This document shows positions 5,753 to 8,437 of a DNA stretch of 8,437 bases, piece after piece. The translations under genes and the position numbers were made by a program. The stretch lies in NCBI GenBank assembly GCA_022616655.1, contig JAKEEJ010000058.1:1-8437 (forward strand). Reading direction: 5' to 3'. Every line of letters begins with the position of its first letter. Within the stretch, counting starts at the first letter, position 1. The notes below the pieces were generated by a model. The model was not told the DNA's origin. It worked only from the letters and a program-made list of their open reading frames with translations, and did not search any database. The DNA comes from Nevskiales bacterium (GTDB lineage: Bacteria; Pseudomonadota; Gammaproteobacteria; Nevskiales; Nevskiaceae).

Positions 5753-6520
5753 GAGAAAGTCCAGCACCGCACGGTTGTAAAGCCTGGGCACTTCCAGCGG
5801 CAGGCCGTGGCGGGTCCCGGGAAATATCTGCAAACGTCCCTGTGGAAGCGCGGCCACCAGGGCTTCGGTTTCGGCACGCGAGAAATAGTCGTGTTCGGCC
5901 GCCAGTACCAGCACCGGCATGGACAGCGCTCCCACACACCCCCATACCGACCACCGCACCAGGGCACGGACGGTGCGCAGGTACGCGGTCTTGTCATTGC
6001 CGGCGTTGCGCCGCGCCACTTTTTCGCGCAGCGCAGCCTGGTCCGGTCGTGGAAACAGCTTGAGCGCCACCGAGCGTGACAGGCGCCGGGGACCCAGCAG
6101 GCTCATGAGCATCAGGCGCGACCACAGCAGACCGCGCTTGACCCAGGTGTCCGCGCGGAAGCTGGGCAGGGTGTTGGACAGCACCAGCTTGCGCACCCGC
6201 GCGCCCCGGTCCAGCGCCATCTGCTGAGCCACCGCTCCGCCCATCGAGTACCCGAGCAGATAAAAATTTTCGACGTTCAGATCATCCAGCAACCGCCAGA
6301 CGTCCGCGGCGAACCGTTCAACGCGATAGTCTCCCGCACGATCGCTGGCACCGAATCCGCGCAGGTCCGGTGCGATCACACGGTAGTGTTTCGAGAATGC
6401 CGGAATCTGGTATTCCCAATCCTGGCTGCTCGATCCCAGCCCGTGCAACAGCACCAGCGGCTCGCCCCGTCCGGAGCTGCGGTAATAGAAGCGAACTCCG
6501 TCGGCGCGGAATACTCCCAT
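5726..6520 (-). CDS. alpha/beta hydrolase
   Basis: The 264-aa protein is a classic alpha/beta hydrolase with a cap domain. Visible elements are the oxyanion turn LLHGLGSSSQDW (24-35), the second-strand APDLRGFGASD (50-60), the nucleophile elbow GYSMGG (90-95) with Ser92, the probable acid Asp211 in AAEHDYF, and His238 in GTRHGLPLEVP. The cap lies between about residues 120 and 195. Such proteins are cytoplasmic esterases, lipases, epoxide-type hydrolases or meta-cleavage product hydrolases; the substrate cannot be told here. The ATG overlaps the sppA stop by one base (TGATG) and no Shine-Dalgarno sequence is seen, so translation is probably coupled to sppA. Its last 27 bp overlap the end of nadC in antisense, so there is no room for a terminator between the two genes. 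Confidence 0.93.
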   Translation of the reverse strand: MGVFRADGVRFYYRSSGRGEPLVLLHGLGSSSQDWEYQIPAFSKHYRVIAPDLRGFGASDRAGDYRVERFAADVWRLLDDLNVENFYLLGYSMGGAVAQQMALDRGARVRKLVLSNTLPSFRADTWVKRGLLWSRLMLMSLLGPRRLSRSVALKLFPRPDQAALREKVARRNAGNDKTAYLRTVRALVRWSVWGCVGALSMPVLVLAAEHDYFSRAETEALVAALPQGRLQIFPGTRHGLPLEVPRLYNRAVLDFLSAPEAGSR

Positions 6521-8394
6521 CAGTTCAAACGCCGGCCGCCGGCGGGCATGCAGAAACAGTGGGCATACACTCCGCGCGGGTCCTCGAGCCAGCGCAGGGT
6601 GCGCATCACCTCCTCGCCGGACCGCAGCGTACGCATCAGGGATGACGAGGCCCAGCCACGTCCAGCCGCCTGCACGCCCACATACCCCATGAGCTCCGTC
6701 AACCAGCGCACCGGCGATTCGAAGCCGGTTTTAAATTCGCGGAGCTCATAAGCCTCCGGCTCCAGCCCCGCCAGGCGCACGGCGGAGGCAACGGCGTCGT
6801 CCAGACCGCCCAATTGGTCCACCAGCCCCAGGGCCAGCGCGTCGGCACCGCTCCAGACCCGTCCGCGGGCAATTTCCTTGACCTTCTCCAGCGGCAGTTC
6901 ACGGCCGGCGGCCACCCCTTCGATGAACCGTTTGTAACCCTGCTCCAGCTGAGCCTGAACGAGAACGGCGGCTTCCGGCACCAGCGCACGGTCAATGCGA
7001 AACGCGCCCGCCAAAGGCGTGGTTCCCAGGCCGTCGGTATGAACGCCGAGTTTCTCCAGCGAGCGGTTGACGGTGGGCCACAGCGCGAAGATACCGATCG
7101 AACCCGTGAGCGTGGTGTCGTGTGCCCAGATTTCGTCGGCATCCATGGCCACCCAATAACCGCCCGAGGCGGCAATGCTCGACATCGAAACGACCACGGG
7201 TTTCCCCGCCTCTTGCAGGGTTTGCAGTTCGCGACGGATATGCTCGGAACCGAACACGCTGCCGCCCGGAGAATCCACCCGCAGGACGACGGCGGCCACT
7301 TCATCGTCCTGGCGCGCCAGGTTGAGCTGATCGGCAATCGTCTCGGCACCGGCCAGGCCCGGTCGGCTGTCCCCGTCAATAATTTCACCTTGTACCACCA
7401 CCAGCGCAATAGTTTTACCGGGCTTGACCGTCGCCAGGCTCTGCGGCAGTGCCCGGGCGCGCAGGTATTCGCTGTAGTGGATCTGGCGGAAACTGCCGTG
7501 CACCTCGTCCCAACCCACTCGTTCGGCGATGCGCGCGCGAAATTCCGGAAGCGTCTCGACAGCGTCCACCAGCTGACGCTCTTTGGCGTACGCCGCAGCA
7601 TCGCCGCCATTTTTCTGCAAGGCCGCGGGCATGCGTCGCACGTACTCTTCCACCGCTTTCCCGTCCAGTTTGCGGCCTTCGGCCACGCTGCGTCCGTAGC
7701 TGGCCCACAAATCACCGAGCCAGTCGCGACTGGCCTCGCGCGCTTCGGGTGACATGTCGTTGCGCTCCAGCGGTTCCGCCGCCGATTTGTACTCGCCCAC
7801 ACGGAACACGTTGATCTCGATTCCCAGCGTATCCAGTGCCTGTTTGAAGTAGTTCTGGTAAACGTCAAAACCTTCCAGGGACACCAGGCCCAGCGGATCG
7901 AGCGAAACGTGGTCGGCCTGCGCCGCCACCAGGTAATGCTCCTGGCTGTAGTACGGGCCGTAGGCGTACACCGGCTTGCCCGCGGCACGGAACAACTGCA
8001 CCGACTCGTTCAATTCCTGCAGCTGCGGCAGACCGGCCTCCGCCAGCGCGTCCAGCTTGAGCACCGCCAACGGAATGCGCGGATCGTTTGCCGCTTTTTT
8101 CAGCGCGTCTGTAAGGTCGCGCAGCGGAGTCTGGGACGGCAGTTCACCGGTCAACTCCTCGAAAAACCGCAGGGTCGGATCCAGATCGGTCGAATCCACC
8201 AGCCGACCGGTGGGATAAATGACCAGCGCCACGTTGTCCTCAACCGTTCCGGGCCGCTCGCTCCGGGAGGCCAGCCAGATCAGCGCGAACACCAGCACGA
8301 CAAAAGCGGCCAGGATCGCCTGTGACAGGCCCATGACGAGAGACCACAGCACGCCAAACAGATGTCCGAGCGCGGATCGGGGGGAATGGGTCAT
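6520..8394 (-). CDS. sppA: signal peptide peptidase SppA, 67K type
   Basis: The 624-aa inner-membrane serine protease degrades signal peptides left after secretion. It has the long, duplicated layout of E. coli SppA (618 aa) with one N-terminal anchor helix (about 25-42) and two tandem S49 domains facing the periplasm. The Ser/Lys dyad is intact: Lys203 in FRVGEYKSAAEPLERNDMSP (197-216), and Ser410 in the SSIAASGGYWVA segment (405-416), corresponding to E. coli K209 and S409. Other landmarks are LRVDSPGGSV (371-380), LTGSIGIF (429-436) and GYKRFIEGVA (486-495). The C-terminal DPRGVYAHCFC (605-615) matches the cysteine-containing end of E. coli SppA. No good Shine-Dalgarno sequence precedes the ATG at 8394, and an in-frame TAG lies seven codons upstream, so the start is confined to this region. 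The alpha/beta hydrolase gene follows directly. Confidence 0.97.
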   Translation of the reverse strand: MTHSPRSALGHLFGVLWSLVMGLSQAILAAFVVLVFALIWLASRSERPGTVEDNVALVIYPTGRLVDSTDLDPTLRFFEELTGELPSQTPLRDLTDALKKAANDPRIPLAVLKLDALAEAGLPQLQELNESVQLFRAAGKPVYAYGPYYSQEHYLVAAQADHVSLDPLGLVSLEGFDVYQNYFKQALDTLGIEINVFRVGEYKSAAEPLERNDMSPEAREASRDWLGDLWASYGRSVAEGRKLDGKAVEEYVRRMPAALQKNGGDAAAYAKERQLVDAVETLPEFRARIAERVGWDEVHGSFRQIHYSEYLRARALPQSLATVKPGKTIALVVVQGEIIDGDSRPGLAGAETIADQLNLARQDDEVAAVVLRVDSPGGSVFGSEHIRRELQTLQEAGKPVVVSMSSIAASGGYWVAMDADEIWAHDTTLTGSIGIFALWPTVNRSLEKLGVHTDGLGTTPLAGAFRIDRALVPEAAVLVQAQLEQGYKRFIEGVAAGRELPLEKVKEIARGRVWSGADALALGLVDQLGGLDDAVASAVRLAGLEPEAYELREFKTGFESPVRWLTELMGYVGVQAAGRGWASSSLMRTLRSGEEVMRTLRWLEDPRGVYAHCFCMPAGGRRLN

Positions 8395-8437
8395 GAGGGA
8401 GATGACAATCGGCTACCGTGTGCTGCCCATGGTAACC

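Noticed and set aside
6814..7752. 312-codon plus-strand open frame
   Set aside because: It is antisense to sppA, whose catalytic residues are intact in the real frame; its composition is typical of a shadow frame.
6699..7988. 429-codon minus-strand open frame
   Set aside because: It is an alternative frame on the same strand as sppA, very rich in Trp, Arg and Ser, with no family likeness.
8386..8437. Possible plus-strand gene starting at ATG 8386 or 8393, preceded by a G-rich tract
   Set aside because: Both frames stay open to the edge, but only about 15-17 codons are visible, they overlap the sppA start, and neither resembles a known N-terminus.
1..8437. Search by eye for CRISPR repeats, tRNA genes, insertion-sequence ends and phage or defence genes
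   Set aside because: No regularly spaced repeats, tRNA-like arms, transposase motifs or terminal inverted repeats were seen; the regions are almost entirely occupied by chromosomal genes.

Overview
The window reads as a stretch of ordinary bacterial chromosome from a GC-rich proteobacterium. A gammaproteobacterium is the best guess, from three signs: the E. coli/Pseudomonas style of the 67-kDa-type SppA, the ArgF '[11 protein letters not shown]' signature, and the N-terminus of the KAS III-like enzyme at the left edge. No rRNA, tRNA, CRISPR array, insertion sequence or phage gene is visible. Coding density is very high and all intergenic gaps are short.

Layout from left to right. (1) A minus-strand operon runs from 2564 to beyond the left edge. 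In transcription order it holds a 97-aa three-helix membrane protein, an NADPH-dependent FMN reductase-type flavoprotein, a membrane-anchored alpha/beta hydrolase, and the first 76 codons of a FabH-like 3-oxoacyl-ACP synthase III. The first three genes are separated by single bases. (2) A soluble alpha/beta hydrolase (2585-3142, plus) lies divergently, only 20 bp away. (3) A small self-contained plus-strand unit follows: a candidate sigma-70 promoter (3144-3172), a 29-codon single-helix microprotein (3208-3297) with a strong Shine-Dalgarno sequence, a 172-aa membrane protein resembling part of the PuuD membrane domain (3320-3838), and a very good intrinsic terminator (3858-3888). (4) argF (anabolic ornithine carbamoyltransferase) and nadC (quinolinate phosphoribosyltransferase) form a plus-strand pair. 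argF starts only 13 nt after the terminator. (5) A minus-strand pair, sppA (signal peptide peptidase) and an alpha/beta hydrolase joined by a TGATG junction, converges on nadC with a 27-bp overlap of coding sequence. The last 43 bases (8395-8437) contain no gene I can support.

Functionally this is a mosaic of housekeeping metabolism (arginine and NAD biosynthesis), envelope proteolysis (SppA), and a less-characterised lipid/redox operon (hydrolase, flavoprotein, KAS III-like). I see no defence or mobile system. The most novel-looking element is the annotation-invisible 29-aa membrane microprotein that precedes the PuuD-like membrane protein in its own transcription unit. The argF and nadC translation starts are also unusual.
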